Assembly: GCF_026340975.1 (NCBI RefSeq)
Contig: NZ_JAPEOS010000002.1
Coordinates: forward strand, 1,416,001 to 1,480,000
Length of the DNA: 64,000 nucleotides
From: Streptomyces sp. NBC_01214
GTDB taxonomy: Bacteria; Actinomycetota; Actinomycetes; Streptomycetales; Streptomycetaceae
Direction of reading: 5' to 3'
In this document: positions 25,394-37,800 of the stretch, piece by piece
Numbering within the stretch: the first letter of the stretch is position 1
Layout of the letters: each line of letters begins with the position of its first letter
Position numbers and translations under genes: made by a program
The notes under the pieces: model-generated
Databases searched by the model: none
What the model was told of the DNA's origin: nothing
Seen by the model: the letters and a program-made list of their open reading frames with translations, nothing else

Positions 25394-26296
25394 CTACAGC
25401 CAGGCGGCGAACTCCAGCAGCAGCTCCGCGTCGCGGCGCCGCCCGGCGGCCAGCGCGCGGTTGCCCGACTCCACCGCCCGGAACACCGTCCAGCCCCGCA
25501 GCCGCTCCCGGTCCACGTCCAGCGCGTCCGCCAGCTTGTTCACCCGGCGCCGGGCCCCCGCCGCCCCCGCCGAGGAGGCCACCTGGTCCTCCAGCCGGTC
25601 CCGGACCAGCCGCGCCAGGTCGTACGCCCGCTCGCCGACCAGCGGATCGGGACCCACCGTCAGCCACGGAGCCCGCTCGCCCGCCAGTACCTTGCCCTGT
25701 CGGAAGTTCCCGTGCAGCAGCAGCTCCTCCGGCGGGGCCGCCACCAGCTCGGCCCGCATCGCCAGCGCCGCGTCCGCCAGGGCCCGCGTCTCCGCCGGGG
25801 CCGCCCGCAGGGCCGCCGACTGCCACTCGGTGCGCTCCGCCACCGTCTCCCACCCGTGCCCGGCCGGCGGCGCCACCCAGAGCCTGCGCAGCGTGCCGCT
25901 CGCCTCCAGCAGGGCCTTCGCCTCCGGCAGCGACCGCAGGGACACCTCGGGGTGCAGCCGTTCCAGCAGCAGCGCCCCGTCGTCGTCGTGATGCCGCGTG
26001 TCGAGGACCCGTACGGCCCCGAAACCGCCCCAGTGGGCCAGCGCGGCCAACTCGCGGTCGGGCCGGGCGTGCGGCGGCGCCAGTTTCAGCGCGGCCGGGG
26101 TCCCGTCGGCGTACGTGACGAGGACCACCAGGCTGCTGCGGCCGCCCGGGGCCTGCACCCGCCGGGCCTCCACCCCGCGCCGGGACAGCGCGGCCTCGGT
26201 GAGTCGGGGCAACTGCCCCAGCCAGTCCGCGTCCTGCGCCGATTCCGGCATCTCGCCGAGCGCCCGTACAAGCCGCTGCGGCGGTTCGAAAGCCAT
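25394..26296 (-). CDS. Aminoglycoside-phosphotransferase-fold protein, probable pseudokinase
   Basis: The 300-aa sequence aligns by eye with the APH(6)/hydroxyurea kinase family: LVVLVTYADGTPAALKL (Lys71), a conserved Glu82, the hinge ALLLERL, and a C-lobe. The catalytic loop reads LLHGNFRQGKVL where kinases have HGDxxxxN: Asp is Asn197 and the magnesium Asn is Lys202. The second metal site, normally AIDP, reads TVGPDP with Gly215 in place of Asp. Phosphotransfer is therefore unlikely, though ATP or small-molecule binding remains possible. It sits 15 bp after the ferritin-like gene and 42 bp before the SPFH gene, all on one strand. Confidence 0.8.
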   Translation of the reverse strand: MAFEPPQRLVRALGEMPESAQDADWLGQLPRLTEAALSRRGVEARRVQAPGGRSSLVVLVTYADGTPAALKLAPPHARPDRELAALAHWGGFGAVRVLDTRHHDDDGALLLERLHPEVSLRSLPEAKALLEASGTLRRLWVAPPAGHGWETVAERTEWQSAALRAAPAETRALADAALAMRAELVAAPPEELLLHGNFRQGKVLAGERAPWLTVGPDPLVGERAYDLARLVRDRLEDQVASSAGAAGARRRVNKLADALDVDRERLRGWTVFRAVESGNRALAAGRRRDAELLLEFAAWL

Positions 26297-26312
26297 GCGT
26301 GCGTGGTCCCTT

Positions 26313-26780
26313 TCAGCTGTGCTGGGCCCGTTGCGCCTCGTCAGCGCGTTCCGTGAGCCCAGGGAAGGCTACGCCGACACCACGCCAGCGTGCCGCGCGC
26401 ACTGCCGCCGCACTCAGCGCGTCCGCCGCCTCGCGGCGCAGCGGACCCTCCGCCGCGCGCACCAGATCGGAGTACGCGCCGGCCACCCGGTCCTCGATCT
26501 CGGCGGCCAGCCGCTCGGCGTCGGCCGGGCTGCGCACCTCGAACGGCAGGGCGTACGCGGCCTCCGCGGGCCGGGGCGCGCCGCCCAGCTCCCGTACGGT
26601 CCGGGCGAGCGCGTCGCGCCGCGCGAGGTGGCCGCCGTACGACTCCCGGGCCTGCGCGGCGCGGGCGCCGGCGGACCGGGCACCGATCACCCCGTATCCG
26701 TACGCGGCCGCGTGTTCGGCGGCGAGCGCGGCCTGGGCCGCTTCCAGGACCCGGCCGGCGGGGGAGGGTTCGGGCTTCAC
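26313..26780 (-). CDS. Ferritin-like DUF4439 protein
   Basis: A 155-aa all-helical protein matching the DUF4439 ferritin-like pattern: LEAAQAALAAEHAAAYGYGVIGA with an early Glu-His pair, then ESYGGHLARRDALARTVRELGG and PFEVRSPADAERLAAEIED. The family has a four-helix bundle; metal binding is plausible but not shown. Its ATG overlaps the stop of the upstream lipoprotein gene (ATGA), so the two proteins are translationally coupled and may work together at the membrane. Confidence 0.82.
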   Translation of the reverse strand: MKPEPSPAGRVLEAAQAALAAEHAAAYGYGVIGARSAGARAAQARESYGGHLARRDALARTVRELGGAPRPAEAAYALPFEVRSPADAERLAAEIEDRVAGAYSDLVRAAEGPLRREAADALSAAAVRAARWRGVGVAFPGLTERADEAQRAQHS

Positions 26781-27319
26781 GAGGTGGCTCCGGGGGTCGA
26801 GGTCAGCAGGTACGCGTGTACGGCGCCGCAGGCGGCCACCGACGCCAGCAGCCGGGCCAGCTCCCCGGGGGCCCCGGCCAGGTCGATGGTCCGGGACTCG
26901 GACAGGCTCCGCTCGGCGTCCGCGAGCGCGGTCAGGGCCTCGTCGGGCTTCGGCGGCACCGGCTCGCCGCTCGCCGCGGGCGCGGCGGCCCCCGCTCCGC
27001 CGGAGGGGGACGGGGAGGGGGACGGCGGGGCCGAACGGGTGGGGGACAGGGCCGCGGCGTGGGCGGCGACGGCGGCGCGCAGCGGAGCGAGCCGCGCGGC
27101 CAGGGCCGGATGGGCGGCCGCCGTGGCGTCGTAACGTTCCAGCAGTCGCGTACTGTCACGGACGGCCGTCTCCCGCATCCGCCGTTCGAGTGGAATCGTG
27201 AGGGTGGCCTCCGTCGGGAGGTCGCCGGAGCACCCGGTCAGCAGCGCGGCGCCGGCCGCGCCGGCCGCGCCGGCGAGCAGGCTCCTGCGCGAGGGTCTCG
27301 AAGGCAGGGTCCAGGACAC
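26777..27319 (-). CDS. Tat-exported lipoprotein, function unknown
   Basis: A 180-aa protein beginning at GTG 27319, with GGAGG eight bases upstream. The N-terminus RPSRRSLLAGAAGAAGAALLTGC carries a twin-arginine pair and a lipobox (LTGC), so the mature protein is expected to be tethered to the outer face of the membrane at Cys. The rest is helical, with a Pro/Ser-rich spacer (PPSPSPSPSGGAG) in the middle. No known domain is recognised. It is the first gene of the minus-strand group and overlaps the ferritin-like gene by 4 bp. It is divergent from rimP; the 167-bp gap should hold both promoters. Confidence 0.8.
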   Translation of the reverse strand: MSWTLPSRPSRRSLLAGAAGAAGAALLTGCSGDLPTEATLTIPLERRMRETAVRDSTRLLERYDATAAAHPALAARLAPLRAAVAAHAAALSPTRSAPPSPSPSPSGGAGAAAPAASGEPVPPKPDEALTALADAERSLSESRTIDLAGAPGELARLLASVAACGAVHAYLLTSTPGATS

Positions 27320-27486
27320 GGCGACGTCCTCCGGGTGATGACGGGGCTGATGGCGGGGCAGGGTGTGATCACGGTACCCGGGGCCCTGTCCACAGGGCGG
27401 ACGGCAACACCCTCCGACACCGGATACCCTTTGACCTGACGCACGACGGAAACCACAACAGCACACGCGGCCGAGGAGTCACCCGG

Positions 27487-27999
27487 ATGAGCACCACCCA
27501 GAGCGACAGGCTGCGCGAACTGCTGGAGCCGCTCGTCGCCGCCAAGGGCCTGGACCTCGAAGAGATCGAGATGTCGCGGGCGGGCAAGCGTCGGATGCTG
27601 CGGATCATCGTGGACTCCGACGAGGGCGTGGAGCTGGACGCGTGTGCCGAGCTGAGTCGCGAGGTCTCCGACAAGCTCGACGAAACCGATGTGATGGGTG
27701 AGGACGAGTACGTCCTCGAAGTCAGCTCGCCGGGCGCCGACCGCCCGCTGACCGAGCACCGTCACTACGTGCGGGCCATCGGTCGCCTCGTGAAGTTCCA
27801 GCTGTCCGCCGAGGGCGAGAAGGGTGCCGGGGAACTGGTCGCCCGGATCCTCGACGTCGACGACGAGGGCCTGGACCTCGAAGTACCGGGCGTGAAGGGC
27901 CGCAAGGCGACCGCCCGACGCATTGCATTCACCGACATCGCCAAGGCGCGTGTCGAGATCGAGTTCAACCGCAAGGACAAGAAGGAAGAGGAGGCGTAG
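27487..27999 (+). CDS. rimP: Ribosome maturation factor RimP
   Basis: The 170-aa protein has the RimP signature: LEPLVAAKGLDLEEIEMSR, LRIIVDSDEGVELDACAELSREV and VSSPGADRPLTEHRHYVRAIGR, followed by an Sm-like C-terminal domain (LEVPGVKGRKATARRIAF). It assists maturation of the 30S subunit. It is the first gene of the rimP-nusA-ylxR-infB cluster; nusA follows after two bases. GAGGAG is nine to ten bases before the ATG. Confidence 0.95.
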   Translation: MSTTQSDRLRELLEPLVAAKGLDLEEIEMSRAGKRRMLRIIVDSDEGVELDACAELSREVSDKLDETDVMGEDEYVLEVSSPGADRPLTEHRHYVRAIGRLVKFQLSAEGEKGAGELVARILDVDDEGLDLEVPGVKGRKATARRIAFTDIAKARVEIEFNRKDKKEEEA

Positions 28000-28001
28000 C
28001 C

Positions 28002-29012
28002 GTGGACATCGACATGAGTGCCCTGCGGGGTCTGGTCCGGGAGAAGGAGATCTCCTTCGACCTGCTCGTCGAGGCGATCGAGTCGGCCCTCCTCATCGCG
28101 TACCACCGGACCGAGGGGAGCTTCCGCCGCGCCCGCGTCGTGCTGGACCGCACCAACGGTCACGTGGTCGTGTGGGCGACGGAAGACCCGAGGGATCTCG
28201 AAGAGGGCCAGGAGCCCAAGGAGTTCGACGACACCCCGTCGGACTTCGGCCGGATCGCCGCGACGACCGCCAAGCAGGTGATCCTGCAGCGTCTGCGCGA
28301 CGCCGAGGACGACCTGACGTTCGGCGAGTTCGCCGGCCGTGAGGGCGACGTCATCACCGGCGTCGTCCAGCAGGGCAAGGACCCCAAGAACGTCCTCGTC
28401 GACATCGGCAAGCTGGAAGCCATCCTGCCCGTGCAGGAGCAGGTGCCCGGCGAGGAGTACACGCACGGTCTGCGCCTGAAGGCGTACGTCGTGCGGGTGG
28501 CGAAGGGCGTCCGCGGTCCGTCCGTGACCCTCTCGCGGACCCACCCCAACCTCGTGAAGAAGCTCTTCTCGCTGGAGGTCCCGGAGATCGCCGACGGCAG
28601 CGTCGAGATCTCGGCGATCGCCCGTGAGGCCGGTCACCGCACCAAGATCGCAGTCCGGTCCACCCGTTCGGGTCTGAACCCGAAGGGCGCCTGCATCGGC
28701 CCGATGGGCAGCCGCGTGCGCAACGTGATGGCCGAACTGCACGGCGAGAAGATCGACATCGTCGACTGGTCGGACGACCCGGCGGAGATGGTCGCGAACG
28801 CGCTGTCACCCGCCCGGGTGAGCAAGGTCGAGGTCGTCGACTGGGACTCCCGGTCCGCCCGGGTGACCGTCCCGGACTACCAGCTGTCGCTGGCCATCGG
28901 CAAGGAGGGCCAGAACGCCCGCCTCGCCGCGCGGCTCACCGGCTGGCGCATCGACATCCGTCCCGACACCGAGGTGTCCCCGGACGCCGACCGGGGCCGG
29001 GGCGGGGAATAA
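28002..29012 (+). CDS. nusA: Transcription termination/antitermination factor NusA
   Basis: The 336-aa protein has the N-terminal RNA-polymerase-binding domain, an S1 domain (GEFAGREGDVITGVVQQG to VVRVAKG) and two KH domains (GPKGACIGPMGSRVRN-type and SLAIGKEGQNARLAARLTGW). It lacks the C-terminal acidic repeats of the E. coli protein, as is normal for actinobacteria. It binds elongating RNA polymerase and nascent RNA to modulate pausing and termination. The GTG start at 28002 follows GAGGAGGC by about six bases, two bases after the rimP stop. A hairpin follows the stop. Confidence 0.96.
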   Translation: MDIDMSALRGLVREKEISFDLLVEAIESALLIAYHRTEGSFRRARVVLDRTNGHVVVWATEDPRDLEEGQEPKEFDDTPSDFGRIAATTAKQVILQRLRDAEDDLTFGEFAGREGDVITGVVQQGKDPKNVLVDIGKLEAILPVQEQVPGEEYTHGLRLKAYVVRVAKGVRGPSVTLSRTHPNLVKKLFSLEVPEIADGSVEISAIAREAGHRTKIAVRSTRSGLNPKGACIGPMGSRVRNVMAELHGEKIDIVDWSDDPAEMVANALSPARVSKVEVVDWDSRSARVTVPDYQLSLAIGKEGQNARLAARLTGWRIDIRPDTEVSPDADRGRGGE

Positions 29013-29017
29013 ACCGG

Positions 29018-29043
29018 TACCGTCCGGGCTTCCCCGGACGGTA
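29018..29043 (+). terminator. Attenuator-like hairpin after nusA
   Basis: A perfect 11-bp stem (TACCGTCCGGG and complement) with a 4-base loop begins 6 bp after the nusA stop. It lies inside an otherwise continuous operon, so it is more likely an attenuator or processing site than a full stop. NusA acting at it would give feedback, but that is speculation. Confidence 0.55.
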
Positions 29044-29157
29044 GACAGGGTGCACGGCCGCTGCTCCGGCAGCGGATACAAGACAACACGACAACCGTTC
29101 GATCTTTCCCCCGCGACTTGCCGGGGGAGAGGTCGGTGCGGGGAGGTAGACTTAGGC

Positions 29158-29445
29158 GTGTCTGGCCGGACGCAAGCCCGCGCATGCCCCGAACGCACCT
29201 GTGTGGGGTGTCGGGAGCGAGCGGCCAAGAACGATCTGCTGCGCGTCGTGGCGGATGGGGACGCATGCGTCCCCGATCCACGCGGTACGCGGCCGGGACG
29301 GGGTGCTTACGTGCACCCCGCCGTGGTCTGCCTCGACCAGGCGATTCGCCGCCGTGCGTTCCCCCGGGCCCTTCGGTCCGCCGGAGCGCTCGACACGGAG
29401 AACCTGCGCAAAGCCGTGGCCCGTGAGGCCGGGGCCACACCGTAA
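29158..29445 (+). CDS. ylxR: YlxR-family RNA-binding protein
   Basis: A 95-aa protein of the YlxR/DUF448 family: PERTCVGCRERAAKNDLLRVV near the start and DPRGTRPGRGAYVHPAVVCLDQA in the middle, followed by a basic C-terminus. Family members are small RNA- or nucleoid-associated proteins coded between nusA and infB. I start it at GTG 29158, 11 bases after GGGAGG, because the upstream frame from 29050 runs through the hairpin region and is not conserved-looking. Confidence 0.88.
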   Translation: MSGRTQARACPERTCVGCRERAAKNDLLRVVADGDACVPDPRGTRPGRGAYVHPAVVCLDQAIRRRAFPRALRSAGALDTENLRKAVAREAGATP

Positions 29446-29594
29446 AGAAGTAGTACGGCACGGATACCCCGTGCGGTCAGGTACCTCGCGAGTTGGAAGT
29501 AGGTCGAGATTGCGATGAGCACTCGATGAGTACGCGATGAGTACGCCCATGAAGTAGCGACGGTCCGGCGTAACCCGGACCTAAAAGGAGCGAA

Positions 29595-32723
<3,129 letters not shown>

Positions 32724-32760
32724 GCGCGAGGCACATCGCACCGTGTCGTAGCTCGTAACA

Positions 32761-32799
32761 CCGGGGCCGGTCGGCGGAATATCCGTCGATCGGCCCCGG
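32761..32799 (+). terminator. Hairpin between infB and ylxP
   Basis: An 18-bp stem (arms 32761-32778 and 32782-32799) with two G-T wobble positions and a 3-base loop, 38 bp after infB. It should end or sharply reduce transcription, implying that ylxP-rbfA-truB has its own promoter in the following 80 bp. I see no strong -10/-35 there. Confidence 0.7.
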
Positions 32800-32882
32800 C
32801 CGTTGCGTGTACGGTTTGGTGACCCTGCCGAGCGACGGCCGGCAGGCCACCGAACCCGCACCGGCGGGATATCCGGAACTGC

Positions 32883-33176
32883 ATGTACGTGGGGACTCTG
32901 TCCTTCGATCTGCTCCTCGGCGACGTTCACTCGCTGAAGGAGAAACGCTCCGTGGTCCGGCCCATCGTGGCCGAGCTCCAACGCAAGTTCTCCGTGAGCG
33001 CGGCGGAAGTGGGCGACCAGGACCTACACCGCAGGGCCCGCATAGGGGTCGCTCTGGTGAGTGGGGACGCGGGGTTCCTCTCGGACGTACTCGACCGCTG
33101 TGAGCGGCTGGTCGCGGCGCGTCCGGAAGTGGAGCTGCTGTCCGTACGACGGCGCCTCCACGGTGATGAAGACTGA
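32883..33176 (+). CDS. ylxP: YlxP/DUF503 family protein
   Basis: A 97-aa protein with the DUF503 pattern MYVGTLSFDLLLGDVHSLKEKRSVVRPI, then VGDQDLHRRARIGVALVSGD and a final VELLSVRRRLH. The function is poorly known; the family is coded between infB and rbfA in many Gram-positive bacteria, and a role near ribosome assembly is inferred from position only. The start codon has a weak ribosome-binding site (CCGGAA). The gene for rbfA follows after 28 bp. Confidence 0.9.
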   Translation: MYVGTLSFDLLLGDVHSLKEKRSVVRPIVAELQRKFSVSAAEVGDQDLHRRARIGVALVSGDAGFLSDVLDRCERLVAARPEVELLSVRRRLHGDED

Positions 33177-33204
33177 TAGCAAGACATAAGAAGGAGACGG
33201 ACCA

Positions 33205-33666
33205 GTGGCCGACAATGCGCGGGCGAAGAAGCTGGCGGACCTCATCCGGGAGGTGGTGGCGGAGAAGCTGCAGCGCGGAGTCAAGGACCCCCGCCTCGGT
33301 ACGCACGTGACCATCACGGACACCCGGGTCACCGGCGACCTGCGGGAGGCCACGGTCTTCTACACGGTCTACGGTGACGACGAGGACCGCGCCAGCGCGG
33401 CAGCGGGCCTGGAGAGCGCCAAGGGCGTACTGCGCTCCGCGGTCGGCCGGGCGGCGGGCACCAAGTTCACGCCCACCCTGACCTTCGTCGCGGACGCACT
33501 CCCGGAGAACGCCAAGACCATCGAGGACCTCCTCGAAAAGGCGCGGACCTCCGACGCCCAGGTGCGCGAGGTGTCTTCCGGTGCGCAGTACGCCGGCGAC
33601 GCCGACCCGTACAAGAAGCCGGGCGAGGACGCCGACGACTCCGACGAGGACGCAGCCGCGGAATGA
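33205..33666 (+). CDS. rbfA: Ribosome-binding factor A
   Basis: The 153-aa protein has the KH-like RbfA fold (KKLADLIREVVAEKLQRGVKDPRLG, ITDTRVTGDLREATVFYTVYG) and an extended acidic C-terminus (EDADDSDEDAAAE). It binds immature 30S subunits and helps 16S rRNA 5'-end processing. GTG start at 33205, with AAGGAGA about 10 bases upstream. Its stop overlaps the truB start by four bases, so the two are coupled. Confidence 0.95.
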   Translation: MADNARAKKLADLIREVVAEKLQRGVKDPRLGTHVTITDTRVTGDLREATVFYTVYGDDEDRASAAAGLESAKGVLRSAVGRAAGTKFTPTLTFVADALPENAKTIEDLLEKARTSDAQVREVSSGAQYAGDADPYKKPGEDADDSDEDAAAE

Positions 33667-34571
33667 GCACCAACGCAGGGAAGACTCCGGACGGTCTTGT
33701 CATCGTCGACAAGCCGTCCGGCTTCACTTCGCACGACGTGGTCGCCAAGATGCGCGGGATCGCCAAGACCCGCCGCGTCGGCCACGCCGGCACGCTCGAC
33801 CCGATGGCGACCGGCGTGCTGGTCCTGGGCGTCGAGAAGGCCACCAAGCTCCTCGGCCACCTCGCGCTCACGGAGAAGGAGTACCTCGGCACGATCCGCT
33901 TGGGCCAGGACACCCTGACGGACGACGCCGAGGGCGAGATCACCTCCTCGACGGACGCCACCGGGGTCACCCGGGAAGCCGTGGACGCGGGCATCGCCAA
34001 GCTGTCCGGCGAGATCATGCAGGTCCCGTCCAAGGTCAGCGCCATCAAGATCAAGGGCGTGCGCTCATACAAGCGCGCCCGCGACGGCGAGGACTTCGAG
34101 ATCCCGGCCCGGCCGGTGACCATCTCGTCGTTCCAGGTGTACGACATGCGCGAGGCGGAGGCCGAGGACGGCACGAAGGTCGTCGACCTCGTCGTCTCCG
34201 TCGTCTGCTCCAGCGGTACGTACATCCGCGCCCTCGCCCGTGACCTGGGCGCCGACCTCGGCGTCGGCGGGCACCTGACGGCGCTGCGCCGCACGCGGGT
34301 GGGCCCGTACAAGCTCGACAAGGCACGGACCCTGGACCAGCTCCAGGAGGAGCTGACCGTCATGCCCATCGGCGAGGCGGCAGCCGCGGCCTTCCCGCGC
34401 TGGGACCTGGACGCCCGGCGGGCCTCGCTGCTCGCCAACGGCGTGCGGATCGACATGCCGCTGGAGTACGGGGCGGGCCGCACGGTCGCGGTCTTCGGGC
34501 CGCAGGGGCAGCTGCTCGGGCTCGTCGAGAACAAGAACGGAAAGGCGAAGTCCCTCGCGGTCTTCGCCTGA
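33663..34571 (+). CDS. truB: tRNA pseudouridine(55) synthase
   Basis: The 302-aa enzyme makes pseudouridine 55 in the T-loop of tRNA. The catalytic aspartate lies in VGHAGTLDPMATGVLVLG near residue 44, with VPSKVSAIKIKGVRSYKRAR and SSGTYIRALARDLG further on, and a short PUA-like C-terminal domain. It overlaps rbfA by 4 bp (ATGA). A large hairpin terminator follows and closes the translation-related operon. Confidence 0.95.
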   Translation: MSTNAGKTPDGLVIVDKPSGFTSHDVVAKMRGIAKTRRVGHAGTLDPMATGVLVLGVEKATKLLGHLALTEKEYLGTIRLGQDTLTDDAEGEITSSTDATGVTREAVDAGIAKLSGEIMQVPSKVSAIKIKGVRSYKRARDGEDFEIPARPVTISSFQVYDMREAEAEDGTKVVDLVVSVVCSSGTYIRALARDLGADLGVGGHLTALRRTRVGPYKLDKARTLDQLQEELTVMPIGEAAAAAFPRWDLDARRASLLANGVRIDMPLEYGAGRTVAVFGPQGQLLGLVENKNGKAKSLAVFA

Positions 34572-34585
34572 CGATCGGGTGTTGA

Positions 34586-34629
34586 CGTGGAGCGGTGAGC
34601 GCACATGGACTGCCGCTCACCGCTCCACG
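34586..34629 (+). terminator. Terminator after truB
   Basis: A perfect 16-bp stem (CGTGGAGCGGTGAGCG and its complement) with a 12-base loop starts 15 bp after the truB stop and is followed by ACCCCCC. The remaining gap to 34814 is the presumed promoter region of the large protease-NTPase gene; no clear motif is seen there. Confidence 0.8.
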
Positions 34630-34814
34630 ACCCCCCTCGGGTAGGTCTCTATCCACCCGGGCCCCTCTATTCACCCGTCCGAGCAGGCGCTCGGAGTGAT
34701 GGAGGGAGCGCAAGGGGGCGCTTTCGCCTCGCGTGCTTTTCGTGCTGATCTTCACCTGCCTACCGTCGTGAGCACGGGGTGTTGCGGGGGAGCGGTGCGG
34801 GGAGTGGTGCGGCC

Positions 34815-37800
34815 ATGGCGGAGCTCGTCAAGATCTGCGATCCCGCCGGGCGGGCGCGCGGCAGCGGATTCGTCGCCGACGACCGCGGGACGGTGATCAC
34901 CAGTCACGAGGCCGTCGACGGGCTGACCCGAGTGGTACTGCACGCGCCGGGACCCGCCGGGCGGACCTGGCTGGCCGAGGCGGCGGACGTGACCGCCCTG
35001 CCGGGGCTCGCACTGGCGCTGGTGCGGACCGACGGACTCGGGATGCGGCCGCTCCCAGTGGCGCTGCGCGAGGCGATCGATCCCGGGACCTACGTACGGC
35101 TGCCCGCGCGGGGATGGCGGCAGGCACGGGTGCTGGGGGGCGCGGAGGTCAGCTACCCGGCGGCGGACCGGTCCCACACGGTGCCCGGGGGCGTCGCCGT
35201 GGAGCTGGCGATCGGCACCGACGGCCGGGACGCGCTGCTGCTGGGCGGGGAGGCCTGCGGGGGCCCGGTGCTCGACGCCGAGACCGGAGCGGTGCTCGCG
35301 GTGGTGGGCACCGCCCTGCGGGCGGAACACCGCTCCGGAGGCTTCGCGGTGGCCCTGCGGGCGGCGGCCGACGCCGATCCGGACGGCCCCCTGGCCGCAC
35401 TGCTGGAGCGCAATGCCGCGACCGTGCCCGGCCACGGCGCCGACCTGAACCTCGCCGGGGCACTGGAACTGACCGCGACCACGCTCGGCGCCCACGTCCC
35501 CCCGGACGAGCCGGAACCCGTGGAACGCCCGGGCATCGCTGCCGAACTGGCCGCCTTCACCACCGGGGACCGCCCGGTACTCGGCCTCGTGGGAGACCCG
35601 GGCACGGGCCGCACCACGACCCTGGCCGCCCTGGCCGTACGCCGCGCGCGGGGTGCCTGCCCGGCGCCGACCCTGTGGCTGCGCGGCGCGGACCTCCGTG
35701 CCACCGACAGCTCCCTGGCCGACGCGGCGACCCGGGCCCTGACCGAGGCGGCCCGGATCGTCGCGGCCGCCGGTTCCCTTCGGGGCGGAGCCGACCCGCG
35801 CGCAGGCTCCGACAGGGCCGGGAGCTCCGGGCGGGACACCGTCGGCCCGAGCCCTGTTTCCGGCCGGGTCGGTTCCGCTCGGGGCGGACCCGACCCGCGC
35901 GCGGGCTCCGACGGGGCCGGGAGCGTGCCGGGGCCAACCCCGCCGGGCGCCGAACGTGCTGCCGCCGCGCCCCCCGACCCCTCACCACGTCCGGTGTCCG
36001 AGGAGGCGCCCCGGCGCGTGCCCGACCCCACCACAACCACCCCGGTCGAGCGGCGCAGCCAGCCGGCGCCCAGTCCCGGTGAGCAGCGCAGCCAACCGCG
36101 GGCCGACCGGGACGGAACCGCATCGGCCGGGCGTCGCAGCCGGTCGGTGCCGGCTTTCGGCGGAACCGGACCGGCCGAGGGGTGCAGCCAACCGCTACCC
36201 GGCTCCGGCGGAACGACCCCGGTCGAGCGGACCAGCCATCCGGCGCCGGGCCCGGGCGGAACCCGCTCCGGCGGAACCGCCCCCGCCGGGCGGCGCAGCC
36301 CATCCGCACCGGGTACCGGCAGCACCGGCCCCGCCGGGGAAACCGCTGCCCCGGCGGGAGCCGCAGCGCACCTTGCGCACGTGGTCGCCCGCGCCGGCCG
36401 CCGCCTGCTCGTCGTGCTCGACGCCCCGGAGGAGATGCCGCCGGAGCTCGCCCACCGGCTCGGCCCCTGGACCACCGCCACCGCCGGGTGGCTGGACGAC
36501 ACCGGGACCCGGCTGGTCGTCGCCGCCCGGCCCGAGTTCTGGGAAGGGGCCGGCGCCCTGTACCCGCCCGGGGCGCTGCACACCCCGGCCCGGCCCGCCC
36601 GGCGGCTGCCGCCCGCCCTCCCGCTCGCGGACCTCGACGCCGCCGAGGCAGAGACCGTCCGGACCCGCCTCGGCATCCCCGCGGACGCCGTCCGGCAGGC
36701 CGACGCCCGGCACCCGCTCACCCTGCACCTGCTCGCCGGGATCCGGGCCGCCGAGGTCACCGCCGGACGCCCCGGCCGCGACGAGGTCTTCGCCGCGCAC
36801 CTGGACCTGCTGTGCCTGCGCACCGCCGTCCGCATCGCCGCGGCCGGTGCCGACGCCGGGGGCGCCAAGGTGCACGGGCCCGGGGTCAGGCGGCTCGCGG
36901 CGCGCGTGGCCGGCCGGGTCCACGAGGCCGCGCGGCGCGCTCTGGGACCCGGGCAGGGGCAGTTGGACCGGGCGTCCTTCGAGGAGCTGTTCCCCTGGCG
37001 CACCGGCTGGGCCTCCGCCGTGCTCACCGAGGGACTGCTGGTGCCCGCCGGGCCCGGCTACCGCTTCGCCCACGAGGAGCTGTCCGACTGGATCCAGGCC
37101 GGCCACCTGGACGTTCCGGCGGCCCTCGGCCTGCTCGTCCACGGCCCCGCCGAGCCCGGGCTACCGGTGCCCCGGCACCGCATCGGGCCCGTCCTGGAGG
37201 CCCTGCGCAGGCTCGCCCCCGACCGGCTGCGCGGCGAGCTCACCGGGCTGGTCCACCGGCTCAACCGTTTCACGGAGGAACCGGAGCGGGCTACGGCGGA
37301 CCGTGCCTGGTGGGCCGCCCGGCTGCTGCGCGAAACCCTGCTCCGGGCCCCCGACGCCCGGCCCCACCTCCCCGTCCTGCACGCCCTCGCCGAGCACGTG
37401 GCCCGCGCCGGCCCGGGGGAGTTCGGCGGTTGGTTCTGGAACCGGCTGCGGCTGCCCGAGCCCGACCGCCTCGACCTGCTGCGCCGGCTGCTGCCCGCCG
37501 ACCCCGCCGAGGCCGTTCCCGGCGACCGCTACCTCGACGCCGCGGCCCGCCGCCTCGCCCGGGACCCGCAGCGCGCGCAGCCGCTGCTCTGCGCCTGGTT
37601 CACCGACGGGCGCCGGCTGCGCGGCCGCCCCGGGGCCACCGTCGCCACCGCGGCGCAGGCCCTGCTGCACACCCACCGGGGCCTCGCCGTGGACGACCTC
37701 ACCGAGGCGCTCGTCACCGCCGCGCACCCGCGCGCCGACGAGCTGCTCGCCGTACTCGCCGAGGAGGAGCCCGCCGCCCTGTGCCGGGCCGTCGACCGCT

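Noticed and set aside
25394..26296. Calling this gene an aminoglycoside resistance kinase
   Set aside because: The catalytic Asp, metal Asn and metal Asp are all replaced, so resistance by phosphorylation is not supported.
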